A stretch of DNA of 64,000 nucleotides from Arenibaculum pallidiluteum (lineage in GTDB: Bacteria; Pseudomonadota; Alphaproteobacteria; Azospirillales; Azospirillaceae), in NCBI RefSeq assembly GCF_017355985.1, contig NZ_JAFIQU010000003.1:231884-295883 (forward strand). The letters run 5' to 3'. The notes under the pieces are model-generated. The model was given only the letters and a program-made list of their open reading frames with translations. It made no database searches and had not been told where the DNA came from. This document shows positions 34,230-43,252 of this stretch, in pieces (positions within the stretch are counted from its first letter, which is position 1; each line of letters starts with the position of its first letter). Position numbers and translations under genes: made by a program.

Positions 34230-34859
34230 TTATATGGCGCCGGATTGCGCCAAGCGTTCCGCCTCGGCAAGGTCGTCGGGCCGGTTCGCGTTGAAGAAGG
34301 GGTCGATGGGATCCGTCCCGAACTCGGCCACGGCGAGGCGGTGGCGCGCCGTCCAGACATCGACCTTGCGGATTCCGTCCTCCAGCATCGCGCGGCGGAG
34401 ATCCAAGCGGAGCCGCACGGGCCAGAGGCCGAAGACGGGGTGCTGCTGACCGCCCGAGGCCGCGCAGGCGAGATCGGCGCCGTCTTCGGCGACTGCGCCG
34501 AGCAAGCGGGCGACCAGGTCGCGTGGGATGAAGGGCGCATCGGTCGCGAAGCTCGCGACCCATTCCACCCCTGGCGCGTGGCTGGCCGCCCAGTCGAGTC
34601 CGGTGAGGACCCCGGCCAGCGGCCCTGCGAAGCCGGGCACGACGTCCGGGATCACCGGCAGGCCATAGGCCGCGAACCGGGCGGGATCGCCGTTCGCGTT
34701 GATGGCCAGGGGGCCGACCTGACCGCGCGCGCGCTCCAGCACCCAGTCGAGGACCGCCCGCCCGCCCAGCGGGCGCAGCGTCTTGTCGCCGCCGCCCATG
34801 CGCCGCGACAGCCCCCCGGCGAGCAGCACGCCGGCGATCGGCGTCCCGTCAGTCGTCAT
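34230..34859 (-). CDS. mobA: Molybdenum cofactor guanylyltransferase
   Basis: Transfers GMP from GTP to molybdopterin to make the guanine-dinucleotide form needed by formate dehydrogenase. The 209-residue protein has the nucleotide-binding [21 protein letters not shown] (shown here as its one contiguous loop, L-x-GG-x-S-R-R-M-GG-x-DK), the [11 protein letters not shown] metal site, and the C-terminal [14 protein letters not shown]. It overlaps fdhD by 11 bp, and both serve the cofactor of FdhA encoded on the opposite strand. Confidence 0.95.
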   Translation of the reverse strand: MTTDGTPIAGVLLAGGLSRRMGGGDKTLRPLGGRAVLDWVLERARGQVGPLAINANGDPARFAAYGLPVIPDVVPGFAGPLAGVLTGLDWAASHAPGVEWVASFATDAPFIPRDLVARLLGAVAEDGADLACAASGGQQHPVFGLWPVRLRLDLRRAMLEDGIRKVDVWTARHRLAVAEFGTDPIDPFFNANRPDDLAEAERLAQSGAI

Positions 34860-35730
34860 CGCGGCTGCCCTTGCGGCGGTGGCGGTCGTCCTCGTCGCCG
34901 GGCTCGCCGGGCTCCAGGTCGAACTCGATGCGCTCGAGCCCTGCCAGCGCCACGAAGCGTTTGCCGCGCGCCCGGCCGACCAGGGTCAGGTTCGCCTGCC
35001 GTGCGAGCTCGACGCCCCAGGCGGTGAAGCCCGAGCGGGAGACCAGGATCGGTATCCCCATCTGCACGGTCTTGATCACCATCTCGGAGGTCAGGCGGCC
35101 GGTCGTGTAGAAGATCTTGTCGGCGGGCTCGACGCCGTGCCGCCACATCCATCCTGCGACCTTGTCGACCGCATTGTGGCGCCCGACGTCCTCCATGTAG
35201 GCCAGGGGCCTGTCCTCCTGGCAGAGCACGCAGCCATGGATCGCGCCGGCCTCCAGATACAGGCTGGGCGCGGTGTTGATCTTGTGGGTCAGCCTGTAGA
35301 GCCACGAGGTCCTGAGCCGGGCCTCGGGCGCCAGCCGGACCTCCTCGAACCGCTCCATCAGGTCGCCGAAGACGGTGCCCTGGGCGCAGCCCGAGGTCAG
35401 CGTCTTCTTCCGGAGCTTCTGCTCGTAATCCGTCGCGCGCTCGGTACGGACGACGACGGTCTCCGTCTCCTCATCGTGGACGACCTCCGTCACCCGGTCG
35501 TCGCGCTGGAGCATGTTCTGGTTCAGCAGGTAGCCAAGCGCCAGATACTCGGGATAATCCGCGATCGTCATCATGGTGACGATCTCCTGGGCGTTGAGGA
35601 AGAGCGTGAGCGGGCGCTCCATCGTGACGGCCGTCTCGACCGCGCGGCCGGTCTGGTCGATGCCGCTGACGCGCCGGGTGAGCCGCGGATCCGCGGGGTC
35701 CGGCCTGACGACGAGTTCCTGGATATCCAT
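34849..35730 (-). CDS. fdhD: FdhD formate dehydrogenase accessory sulfurtransferase
   Basis: Transfers sulfur from a cysteine desulfurase to the Mo-bisMGD cofactor before insertion in FDH. The 293-residue protein has family segments [20 protein letters not shown] (20 residues), [28 protein letters not shown] and [11 protein letters not shown]. The usual CxxC is reduced to one cysteine, Cys115 in [10 protein letters not shown]; a separate CxxC is present as HGCVLC (Cys167, Cys170). The ATG at 35730 gives [11 protein letters not shown]. It is first in an operon with mobA. Confidence 0.94.
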   Translation of the reverse strand: MDIQELVVRPDPADPRLTRRVSGIDQTGRAVETAVTMERPLTLFLNAQEIVTMMTIADYPEYLALGYLLNQNMLQRDDRVTEVVHDEETETVVVRTERATDYEQKLRKKTLTSGCAQGTVFGDLMERFEEVRLAPEARLRTSWLYRLTHKINTAPSLYLEAGAIHGCVLCQEDRPLAYMEDVGRHNAVDKVAGWMWRHGVEPADKIFYTTGRLTSEMVIKTVQMGIPILVSRSGFTAWGVELARQANLTLVGRARGKRFVALAGLERIEFDLEPGEPGDEDDRHRRKGSRDDD

Positions 35731-35775
35731 GATACAAAGGGTAGGTGCGCAGCGCCGCCGCCGCAAGGCGCGCCG

Positions 35776-36396
35776 TCAGCCGGCGGGCCTGGGCGGCGGC
35801 TTCCAGATCCCGCCGGAAACGATCAGCTTCACCGCGTCCTCGGCCGGCATGTCCACGGGAACCAGTTCGGCCGGATCGACGAAGAGCAGGTAGGCCCCGG
35901 TCGGGTTCGGCGTGGACGGGACGAGGACGGCGACCAGCGCGCTGCCCGAAATCGCCCGCATCTCGGCCGTCGAGGGGCCGGTCACGAAGCCGAGCGTCCA
36001 GCTCCCCGGCCGCGGGTACTCGAGCGCCACAACCTGCCGCGGGCTTCCGGAGCTGCTGATCACCGCAGCGACCACCTGCTTCGCGGTGCCGTAGATCGGA
36101 CGCAGGATCGGCGTGCGCACCAGGATCGCCTCGCCCAGCCGGACCACCCAGACGCCGATCCAGCCGGCCGTCAGCATGCCCGCCAGCGTCACCGCGATCA
36201 GCACGATAACGAGGCCGAGGCCCGGCACCGCGAAGGGAAGGAAGGCGTCTGGCCGCAGCGAGGCCGGAAGCAGCGCATCGATCCACTGATCGGTCGCGCC
36301 CAGAAGCAGCTGGACGAGCCAGAAAGTCAGCGCCAGCGGCGCCGTCACCAGGCAGCCGGCCAGGAAATAGGCGCGCAGTCGTCCCGACAGGCTCAA
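35776..36396 (-). CDS. DUF502 family membrane protein
   Basis: A 206-residue protein with two N-terminal membrane helices (YFLAGCLVTAPLALTFWLVQ and LVIVLIAVTLAGMLTAGWIG) and a soluble strand-rich C-terminal domain (VALEYPRPGSWTLGFVTG, TPNPTGAYLLFVDPAEL), typical of DUF502. Function unknown. The start is assigned to TTG at 36396, five bases after GGAGG and just below a promoter-like -35/-10 pair; no in-frame ATG lies nearby. Confidence 0.85.
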   Translation of the reverse strand: MSLSGRLRAYFLAGCLVTAPLALTFWLVQLLLGATDQWIDALLPASLRPDAFLPFAVPGLGLVIVLIAVTLAGMLTAGWIGVWVVRLGEAILVRTPILRPIYGTAKQVVAAVISSSGSPRQVVALEYPRPGSWTLGFVTGPSTAEMRAISGSALVAVLVPSTPNPTGAYLLFVDPAELVPVDMPAEDAVKLIVSGGIWKPPPRPAG

Positions 36397-36412
36397 GACC
36401 ACCTCCAGGGGT

Positions 36413-36442
36413 ATACTACCTCGGATGATGCAGCCGGTCCAA
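36413..36442 (-). promoter_or_regulatory. Sigma-70 type promoter of the DUF502 gene
   Basis: On the minus strand TTGGAC (plus positions 36437-36442) and TAGTAT (36413-36418) are separated by 18 bp. The predicted transcript start is about 10 bp upstream of the TTG start codon. Confidence 0.4.
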
Positions 36443-36537
36443 CGCCGGCCGCATCCCATCCTTGCCGCTTCCGGCATGGCAGGCCCTGTGCTACGCCCAT
36501 GCCCGCGCACCGCACCTTTCCCGGAAGCACAGCCGCC

Positions 36538-37332
36538 ATGGAATACATCCAGGCCGCGATCCTCGGCCTCGTCGAGGGTCTGACCGAGTTCCTGCCGATC
36601 TCGTCGACCGGCCACCTGATCCTTCTCGTCGATCTCCTGGGCTTCCAGGGCCCGGAGGGACGGGTCTTCGAGGTCGTGATCCAGTTCGGCGCGATCCTCG
36701 CCGTGATCCTCGCCTATTTCGGACGGCTCTGGCGCGTGGCCGTGGGCTTGCCCACCGACCCTGACGCGCGGCGCTTCGCCATCGCGGTCATCCTGGCATT
36801 CCTGCCGGCCGTCGTGATCGGCGTGCTGGCGCGCGACTTCATCAAGACCGTGCTGTTCAGCCCCTGGGTGGTTTCCTGGGCGCTGATCCTGGGGGGCATC
36901 GCGATCCTGCTGATCGAGCGGCGCCAGTGGGAGCCCCGGCACTTCCGGATCGAGCGCTTCCCGATCCGCCTCACCCTCGGCATCGGCCTTGCGCAGTGCC
37001 TTGCCATGATTCCCGGCGTCTCGCGCTCGGGCGCAACGATTCTCGGCGGCTTGCTGCTCGGCGTCGATCGCAAGACCGCCATGGAGTTCTCGTTCTTCCT
37101 GGCGATCCCCACCATGCTCGGGGCCGCCAGCTACGACCTCTACAAGAGCCGCGACCTGCTGAACTCCAACGATGCGCTGCTGATCGTGGTGGGGTTCGTG
37201 GTGGCCTTCCTGGCGGCCCTCGCGGTCGTGAGGACGGTGCTGGCCTTCATCGGCCGCTACGGCTTCACGCCTTTCGGCTGGTACCGCATCGTGCTGGGCG
37301 CGGTGATGCTGGGCGTCCTGTCGCTGCGCTGA
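36538..37332 (+). CDS. uppP: Undecaprenyl-diphosphatase
   Basis: Membrane phosphatase recycling undecaprenyl pyrophosphate for peptidoglycan and other cell-wall polymers. The 264-residue protein has both signature motifs, EGLTEFLPISSTGHLIL near the N-terminus and PGVSRSGATILGG near the middle, and about eight membrane helices. The ATG at 36538 gives MEYIQAAILG. It converges on the neighbouring operon with a 7-bp gap. Confidence 0.97.
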   Translation: MEYIQAAILGLVEGLTEFLPISSTGHLILLVDLLGFQGPEGRVFEVVIQFGAILAVILAYFGRLWRVAVGLPTDPDARRFAIAVILAFLPAVVIGVLARDFIKTVLFSPWVVSWALILGGIAILLIERRQWEPRHFRIERFPIRLTLGIGLAQCLAMIPGVSRSGATILGGLLLGVDRKTAMEFSFFLAIPTMLGAASYDLYKSRDLLNSNDALLIVVGFVVAFLAALAVVRTVLAFIGRYGFTPFGWYRIVLGAVMLGVLSLR

Positions 37333-37339
37333 GCGGGCC

Positions 37340-39061
37340 TCATCCTGCCGCGAGGCGCAGGACCGCGCGGCGCAGCAGGCGGCGATAGCGCGCCGCCAGA
37401 CGCCCGAAGCGCTGCCCGTCCTCGCTGCCGGCAAGGCTCGCCGCGGCGAGCTGCGCATAGCCCAGGCGGAATGCAGCATACGCCGCCTCCTGGACGGGCA
37501 GGCGCGCCGGAAGCGCGGGGTCGCGCAGGCGTGCCGCAAGCGCCTCGGCCATTTCGCGGATCGCGACCGGCTTCAGCCCGAACTCGACCCCAAGACCGGC
37601 GAGGTCCCAGCCGATATCCTGGGTCCCGGGATAGAAGTGGTCGTCGTGATGGTCCAGCGCGTCGGCTTTCACGAAGCCGCCCGAGAATCCACCTTCGGTC
37701 CGCAGCCACTCGTGCGGCAGCATCCGGCCGTCCACCGCGACCGCCTCGATGCCGTCTAGCCGGGCCAGATGCCGGTCGAGCGCCGCACGGAGGGGATCCA
37801 GCCACGCCGCGCCCAGCCCTTCGCCGACATTCGTCTCCAGCAGCGCGCGCAGTTCCGCGGCGCGAACAGGCGCGCCGGTGCGCTCATGGCAGCCGAGATG
37901 GGCGACGTGGTCCAGCGCCGCACGGGCGAGCCCGTCATTGAGGGCGCCGCGCGGACATGGGGTGCCGTCGATCCAGTCCAGGGCCAGGAAGCCGTCCGAC
38001 AGGCCGCGCGGCGCGGGGCCCAGCCCAGCCGCCGCCAGCCGCCCGGCGCGGGCCAAGCGGGGCGTGCCGTAGCGCCCGAGCCCCGCGAAGCGCAGGAGGA
38101 CGGTCCGCCCGTCGCGCCGGGCGAGATACTTGCGGCGCTCGTGCTGGAACTGGACCGCGGGCGGCGGGCCGTCGATGGGGACGTGGTTGCGCCAGAGGCC
38201 CCCGCCGAGGTCCTTCAGCCCGGCGCCCAGGCGGCCGCGCGGCAGCCAGGCGTCCTCGAAGCCCGCATGGGCCTTCGGATGCCGCGGCCAGCGTTCCCGC
38301 GCCTCGGCCGAGACGAAGCCCGCCGGGTCCGGCAGGGCCGAGGGCACCAGCACGATGCGCTGTTCCGGAAATCCCAGCGCGGCAAGACAGGCGGCGGTGC
38401 CGCAGAAGGACGAGCCGCTGAGCCCCGGTCCCTCGTCGACAACCAGGACCATGCGGTCCCGGCGCTCGACGAGGAAGGCTTCCAGCGCCGGCGCGAGGGC
38501 GGGGCGCCGCTCGAACGGATGTCCCCGTGGGCGCAAGGTGATCGCGTCGACCGTGCGTCCCGCCGCCGCGAAGGGCGCGGCGGCCACGCCGGACAGTCCG
38601 GCGCCGATACTTCGGATGCCGACGCAGAGGACCGGGCCGGCGCTGCTGGCGGCGAGGGCCTCCGCGGCTTCGAGATAGGTCTCGGGGTAGAGGGCGTACC
38701 AAGCGTAGCCCTCCGCGACGCGGCGCTCGACCCGGGAGGGCAGGTGGCTCCGCAGGATCGCATCCAGGCCGCCGGCCGCCTCGCGGGCCGCTGCGGCGCG
38801 GACATCTTCCTGGGCGCCGCGCCAGGTCGCCCGCAAAAGGCATCCCAGAGACACCGAGACGGCGCGCCAGCGCTGCGCCTCTGGGGCGAGGCCGTCGGCT
38901 GTCGGGAACAGCGCGTCGGCGAGCGCCGCCTCCACCTCTCCGAAGGCGATTACGCAGTCGACCGCGGCATCGTGGTCCAGGGCGCGGGAAAGGCGCCGCC
39001 CGATGTCCGAGAGCAGGACCCTTGGGTCGACGCTCTCGGACCCATCGCGATAGACCAGCAT
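37340..39061 (-). CDS. Two-part protein: phosphoribosyltransferase-like half and kinase-like half
   Basis: A 573-residue protein I cannot name. About residues 130-270 look like a phosphoribosyltransferase fold: VLCVGIRSIGAGLSGVA, then a PRPP-loop-like VLVVDEGPGLSGSSF, then ALGFPEQRIVLVPS. The C-terminal half (about 320-560) resembles an aminoglycoside phosphotransferase/choline-kinase fold: RKYLARRDGRTVLLRFAGLG, FLALDWIDGTPC, then an unusual DHHDDHFYPGTQDIGWDLAG in place of the standard HGDxxxxN...D. No signal or membrane segment. Last gene of the seven-gene inositol/glycan operon, 10 bp after the glycoside hydrolase gene. Confidence 0.65.
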   Translation of the reverse strand: MLVYRDGSESVDPRVLLSDIGRRLSRALDHDAAVDCVIAFGEVEAALADALFPTADGLAPEAQRWRAVSVSLGCLLRATWRGAQEDVRAAAAREAAGGLDAILRSHLPSRVERRVAEGYAWYALYPETYLEAAEALAASSAGPVLCVGIRSIGAGLSGVAAAPFAAAGRTVDAITLRPRGHPFERRPALAPALEAFLVERRDRMVLVVDEGPGLSGSSFCGTAACLAALGFPEQRIVLVPSALPDPAGFVSAEARERWPRHPKAHAGFEDAWLPRGRLGAGLKDLGGGLWRNHVPIDGPPPAVQFQHERRKYLARRDGRTVLLRFAGLGRYGTPRLARAGRLAAAGLGPAPRGLSDGFLALDWIDGTPCPRGALNDGLARAALDHVAHLGCHERTGAPVRAAELRALLETNVGEGLGAAWLDPLRAALDRHLARLDGIEAVAVDGRMLPHEWLRTEGGFSGGFVKADALDHHDDHFYPGTQDIGWDLAGLGVEFGLKPVAIREMAEALAARLRDPALPARLPVQEAAYAAFRLGYAQLAAASLAGSEDGQRFGRLAARYRRLLRRAVLRLAAG

Positions 39062-39071
39062 GGCCTCCGGG

Positions 39072-39965
39072 TCAGCCCGGGCAGTAGCGGCGGATCATGC
39101 GGGCGCAGAACTCGGCGAAGTCCTCGTGCCGGTGCGGCGGGCTGGTGTGGTGGCGGCCTGGGCCCATGTGCTCCGGCGTGAAGCAGAAGGTCACGGTCAC
39201 GTCGAACTCGTCGAGTGCGGACATCATCCGGTCGAACCAGGCGTCCGCATTGGGGCGGTAGCTGTCGGCCCAGGACAGGCCCGTGCGCAGGTGCCGGACA
39301 CCCAGCGTGCGCAGATGGCGCACAGCGTCGTCGAGCCGGTGGTCCTCGAAATGGAACCACTGGCAGATGCCGAGATGAGGCGTGAACTCCGGGAAGTGGC
39401 GGTAGGCCAGCTTCGGCGTCCCGTCCTCGCGGACCAGGCCCATGTAGAAGTGCCGGTAGTAGGAGGATCCTTCGGCCTCCTTGTGGCGCGTGGTCGCCGG
39501 CCAGGCCCGCGGCAGGTCGAAGAGGCTGTACCAGTGGATCCGCGGCGCCTGCCCGATCAGCAGCTCCGCCGAGCGGCGCAGGCCGAATTCCTGGACCTCC
39601 TCGGCGCCGAAGGTGGAAACGCCGACCTCGGTCACCCAGACGGGTTTTCCGTCGGCGGCCGTGCGGATCTCCGCGACCTTGGCCGGCCATTCCTGGATCT
39701 GCCAGTGGTTCCAGTCCAGCGGGAAGCCATGCACGGCCACCACGTCGACCTTGTCGAGGACGCCCTTGGCCTTCAGATTCGCGACGAAGCCGGTATCGAT
39801 GGGCGACATCCCGCCGAGCACGCAGGGAAGCGCCGGGTTCTCGCCCTTGATGGCATCGCAGGCCGCGCGGGTCATGGCCGCGTAAAGCGACCAGTCCGGG
39901 TCCAGCTCGGGGTCCCAGTGCGACTTGTTGTTGGGTTCGTTCCAGATCTTGGCCGCTTCGATCAT
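39072..39965 (-). CDS. Glycoside-hydrolase-like protein with permuted TIM-barrel order
   Basis: A 297-residue protein with clan GH-A signatures. KIWNEPNN places the acid/base candidate Glu10 only ten residues from the start. The nucleophile candidate Glu113 lies in PVWVTEVGVSTFG. Segments that normally form strands 1-3 and precede the NEP motif come after it: HLRTGLSWADSYRPN (about 225-239) and VTVTFCFTPEHMG (about 256-268), with FCARMIRRYCPG at the very end. So it appears circularly permuted. There is no signal peptide. The start overlaps the methyltransferase stop (ATGA). It could act on an intracellular glycoside; the substrate is unknown. Confidence 0.75.
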   Translation of the reverse strand: MIEAAKIWNEPNNKSHWDPELDPDWSLYAAMTRAACDAIKGENPALPCVLGGMSPIDTGFVANLKAKGVLDKVDVVAVHGFPLDWNHWQIQEWPAKVAEIRTAADGKPVWVTEVGVSTFGAEEVQEFGLRRSAELLIGQAPRIHWYSLFDLPRAWPATTRHKEAEGSSYYRHFYMGLVREDGTPKLAYRHFPEFTPHLGICQWFHFEDHRLDDAVRHLRTLGVRHLRTGLSWADSYRPNADAWFDRMMSALDEFDVTVTFCFTPEHMGPGRHHTSPPHRHEDFAEFCARMIRRYCPG

Positions 39966-40732
39966 GCCTTCTCGCCTCGTGCCGGATAGACCGGGCCCGG
40001 ACCGGACCTCCCCATGCGGCGGCAGACGTAGACTTCCGCCTCCGGGTGGTCGAGGATCTCGAAACCGGCCGCGCGCAGCATGGCTTCGGCGCAGGCGCGG
40101 TTCGGGACCCACCAGTTCGTCCAGTCCCTCGCGTATTCCTTCTCGATGAAATGCAGTTTCGGGTAACCGGGGCGATCGAAGTGCTCCTCCTCCCAGAAGG
40201 GGTAGTCTTCGGCGACCGGCTCGACGGTCGTACTGCCCCGCTGCATGGACTGAAAGACCATCAGGTCCTTGGCCGCGTGGTCGTGGATCAGGTCCAGTGC
40301 CAGCAACGGGTGGCGGAGATGGTAGAGGACACCCATGAACAGGACGAGGTCGAAGCGTTCGCCCAGCGCGGCGACGTCGTAGACCGAGAGATTCCTGAAC
40401 TCGACCTCTGGGGCCTCCATCACCTCGGCCGCGAAGCGCGCCTGGGCGAGGTAGCGCTCGTCCTCGTCGATGCCGACGACGCGCGCGGCGCCGCGCCGCT
40501 TCATCTCGAAGGAGTAGAAGCCGGCATTGCAGCCGATGTCGAGGACCGTCTTGCCCGAGAGATCCTGGGGGATCGCATGGGCGAAGCCGCGCCATTTGAT
40601 CGCGGGATAATCGCCGAGGAAGTGGTTCGGCGCGGTCGGGACCCCCTTCAGGTCGATGTTGTGGAACCAGTCGCCGAGCTCCTCCGCCCGGCGCCGGATC
40701 TCGTCCTTCGATAGGCGCGACATCTCGTTCAT
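39962..40732 (-). CDS. SAM-dependent methyltransferase (TIGR04290-like)
   Basis: A 256-residue methyltransferase. N-terminal helical part (GDWFHNIDLKGVPTAPNHFLG), motif I VLDIGCNAGFYSFEMKRRGA (20 residues), GIDEDERYLAQARFA, and the MGVLYHLRHPLLALD segment. It resembles the CmoB-like methyltransferases and, from memory, the TIGR04290 family found in capsule or glycan clusters. Substrate unknown; in this operon it could O-methylate an inositol or sugar. It overlaps the genes on both sides by 4 bp. Confidence 0.85.
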   Translation of the reverse strand: MNEMSRLSKDEIRRRAEELGDWFHNIDLKGVPTAPNHFLGDYPAIKWRGFAHAIPQDLSGKTVLDIGCNAGFYSFEMKRRGAARVVGIDEDERYLAQARFAAEVMEAPEVEFRNLSVYDVAALGERFDLVLFMGVLYHLRHPLLALDLIHDHAAKDLMVFQSMQRGSTTVEPVAEDYPFWEEEHFDRPGYPKLHFIEKEYARDWTNWWVPNRACAEAMLRAAGFEILDHPEAEVYVCRRMGRSGPGPVYPARGEKA

Positions 40733-41553
40733 GGTGCTGCCCCATTCTGGCTCTGTGGTGGAGCGGACGGCAGCGCCGTACCCGCCTTGGCGGGCAACGG
40801 CGGCAGATCCCGGCCCCCCGTGTCCTGCTCGTCGCGGCTCGCCAGCAGGCCGATCGCGGCGCGGTAGCCGTGCAGGGTGCCGACGTCCACGTAGCTCTCG
40901 CCCGCGCGCACGGCCCAGGCCGCGCCGCCTTGACCGATCCAGGCATTGACCAGCGTGCCTATATACTCGTCCCCGCGTCCGCGCTCGAGCCACAGCGCGT
41001 GCAACTCGGCGAGGATGGCGCCGGTCATCTTGAAGGCGCCCCAGATCCACCGGCTGCTGGCGGCGGCACTCTTCACCTGGATCTCCTGGACGCGGCCGCT
41101 GGCATCGTGCACCACCGCGTCGAAGAACTCGGGCCGGTCGACGGGGAAGCACAGGAACGACAGGCGGTCGTCCGGCAGCGCGGCCAGCGCGTCCTCAGGG
41201 AACCAGACTGTGTCCGGCAGCCCGACGAGGACCGGCTCGTCGGGCCCGATCAGCGGCAGGGCCCGGAATACGGCGTCGCATAGCCCGCCCGGCCGCGGCT
41301 GCACGACATAGGCGATGGCTGCCCCGCCGATGGACCCGCCGTAGTATTCGAGGATGTCGTGCTTGCCCGGCGAGATCACGAAGCAGATCTTGTCGGCGCC
41401 GGCACGCAGCATGCGCTCGACGAGGTACTCGCTGACCGCTCGCGGCCGCTCGACGCCGCCGTCCATGCGGCTGCCCACGGGCAGCAGCTCCTTGGAGAAG
41501 GCCAGCGGCTGGATCCGTGTGCCGCTGCCCGCGGCCGGAACGATGCCCCACAT
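40729..41553 (-). CDS. Sugar-1-phosphate nucleotidyltransferase-like protein
   Basis: A 274-residue GalU/RfbA-type enzyme, expected to couple a sugar- or cyclitol-phosphate to a nucleotide. The N-terminal loop IVPAAGSGTRIQPL and FSKELLPVG are diagnostic; VGLPDTVWFPEDAL holds the metal-binding Asp, and the active-site region ends in YVDVGTLHGYRAA. A hydrophilic 30-residue tail follows. It may be UTP- or dTTP-specific; I cannot tell. Start follows the glycosyltransferase stop by 1 bp. Confidence 0.88.
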   Translation of the reverse strand: MWGIVPAAGSGTRIQPLAFSKELLPVGSRMDGGVERPRAVSEYLVERMLRAGADKICFVISPGKHDILEYYGGSIGGAAIAYVVQPRPGGLCDAVFRALPLIGPDEPVLVGLPDTVWFPEDALAALPDDRLSFLCFPVDRPEFFDAVVHDASGRVQEIQVKSAAASSRWIWGAFKMTGAILAELHALWLERGRGDEYIGTLVNAWIGQGGAAWAVRAGESYVDVGTLHGYRAAIGLLASRDEQDTGGRDLPPLPAKAGTALPSAPPQSQNGAAP

Positions 41554-41554
41554 G

Positions 41555-42652
41555 TCACGTCTCCAGGGGGGCGATGTCCGCCCCCGTGCTGAAGCAGGCG
41601 TCCAGCGCCCGCATCAGGTCGTCGACCCGCCGGTCCGCCGTGTGGTCCGCGAGCACGCGCGCCCGCGCGGCCTCGGCGATCCGGGCGACCTCGGCGTCGG
41701 AGAGGTCCAGGGCGGCCAGCGCGTCCTCCGTGCGGCGGGCGACCAGGATCTCGGCTCCCGGACGGAAGAAGGCGTCGAGCCCGTCCCATGCGTCGCTGAG
41801 CACCGCACAGCCGCAGGCCGCGGCCTCGAAAAGGCGGCCGGAGGGGCACCATCCCATCTGCGCCATGGCGCGCCGCGTGACGTTCAGCGTCAGGCGCGAG
41901 GACGAGAAGAAGGCGGGATGCTCGTCCGGCGGCAGGTGCTTGACGAACCAGATGTTGTCGGTCCAGGGGAAGTCCTGCGGGTACTGCGCCCCGCCGATCA
42001 CGAACTTGCGGCGCGGCCGAAGGCGCGCAGGCTCGATCAGGAAGTCCTCGAGCGCTGCCTGACGGTCTGGCGCGTAGGTCCCCATGTAGGAGAGATCGCA
42101 GCGGTAGCGCTCCTCGGGCGGCACGGGGCGGTGCACCTCGGGATCCACGTGGCCGTAGAGCGGCGCCACGAGCCGCGCGCCCAGGCGCGATCGCAGCTCC
42201 GTCAGCGCGCCGCCGCCGGTGTAGCTGAGCACCAGGCAGAAATCCCGCAGCCCTCCCGGCGGCAGGTATGAGACCGTCTCGCCGGCTGCGAGGCGCGACA
42301 GGGTCACGGGCGTGTCCAGGTCGTAGAACACGCGGCAGGTCGCCGGCGAGGACAGCAGCAGCTCCGAGGCGGCGGCACCGTCCGGGCAGTAGGAGGTGAC
42401 CATGCCGACGTCACTGTCGGCGAGGTGCCGGACCGCGAGCCTGCGCGCCTCCTCCCAGTCGGAGTAGAGGACGAGCTCGCCGCCGGGGATCTCGAACAGG
42501 TCACGGTTCTGCGCGTAGTAGGGAAGGTCGCGCTCGAAGAACACGACCCGGTGACCGCGCCGGTGGAGCGCCTTCAGCAGGCCGCGCCACAGGGTCGCGT
42601 GGCCATTCCCCCAGGACGAGCTGACGGTGAGGCCGAAGACGGTGATCTTCAT
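41555..42652 (-). CDS. CgeB-like glycosyltransferase
   Basis: A 365-residue protein of the COG4641/CgeB type (GT-B-like). N-terminal KITVFGLTVSSSWGNGHATL, then GMVTSYCPDGAAASELLL; the C-terminal half holds the CgeB hallmarks CDLSYMGTYAPDRQAALEDF, FSSSRLTLNVTRRAMAQMG and PSGRLFEAAACGCAVLSD. No membrane helix. It would transfer an activated sugar made by the neighbouring nucleotidyltransferase. Overlaps the phosphatase gene by 4 bp. Confidence 0.88.
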   Translation of the reverse strand: MKITVFGLTVSSSWGNGHATLWRGLLKALHRRGHRVVFFERDLPYYAQNRDLFEIPGGELVLYSDWEEARRLAVRHLADSDVGMVTSYCPDGAAASELLLSSPATCRVFYDLDTPVTLSRLAAGETVSYLPPGGLRDFCLVLSYTGGGALTELRSRLGARLVAPLYGHVDPEVHRPVPPEERYRCDLSYMGTYAPDRQAALEDFLIEPARLRPRRKFVIGGAQYPQDFPWTDNIWFVKHLPPDEHPAFFSSSRLTLNVTRRAMAQMGWCPSGRLFEAAACGCAVLSDAWDGLDAFFRPGAEILVARRTEDALAALDLSDAEVARIAEAARARVLADHTADRRVDDLMRALDACFSTGADIAPLET

Positions 42653-43242
42653 GGGGGCAGGGTCTCGTTCACGGCCAGGATGCGGGGGCCCCAGGGGGCC
42701 AGCTCGACCCGGCTCACTGAGGCGGGATCGATGTCCAAACGCAGCAGGAGATCCAGTGGCATCCCGAGCCAGAAGGCGAGGACCGACCGTATGATGTCGG
42801 CATGGCTGAAAAGGACGATCCTGGCGTCGGGTTGCTCGATCGAAAGGCGCTGGCACAGCCCGATTGCGCGCAACTGGGCCTCGGCCATGCTCTCGCCTCC
42901 CGGGCAGCGGGCGCCGGAACGGTTGGCGTTCCAGGCCTGCCACGCCGGGTCGTCGCGCAGGGCCTCGAAGGCGGCGCCGGTCCAGGAGCCGAAGTCCACC
43001 TCGTCGAGCCCCGGCACGGGCCCCACCAGAAGGCCCGTGCGCTCCGCCATGGGGGCGGCCGTGTCGAGGCAACGCCGCCGCGGACTCGACAGGGCGAGGT
43101 CGGGCCTCAGGGCGGCGAGGCGCGGCGCCAGGCGGCGCGCCTGGTCCGAGCCCTCGGCCGAGAGGCCGATCTCCGTCCGGCCCGCCAGCCCCCTTCCGAT
43201 CCAGTCCGTGGCCGCGTGCCGGACCAGCAGCAGCATCGTCAT
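42649..43242 (-). CDS. Histidine phosphatase family protein
   Basis: A 197-residue phosphoglycerate-mutase-like phosphatase. The phospho-accepting RHG-type motif reads LLLVRHAATDW (RHA), followed by the LSSPRRRCLDTA arginine, LDEVDFGSWTG and the second histidine in VLFSHADIIRSVLA. In context it could dephosphorylate inositol phosphate or a phosphorylated glycoside; this is inference. It starts 10 bp after the ino1 stop. Confidence 0.88.
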   Translation of the reverse strand: MTMLLLVRHAATDWIGRGLAGRTEIGLSAEGSDQARRLAPRLAALRPDLALSSPRRRCLDTAAPMAERTGLLVGPVPGLDEVDFGSWTGAAFEALRDDPAWQAWNANRSGARCPGGESMAEAQLRAIGLCQRLSIEQPDARIVLFSHADIIRSVLAFWLGMPLDLLLRLDIDPASVSRVELAPWGPRILAVNETLPP

Positions 43243-43252
43243 CGATCGGCGC

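Noticed and set aside
34783-36537. Upstream extension of uppP
   Set aside because: Antisense to fdhD and DUF502; the conserved uppP start is at 36538.
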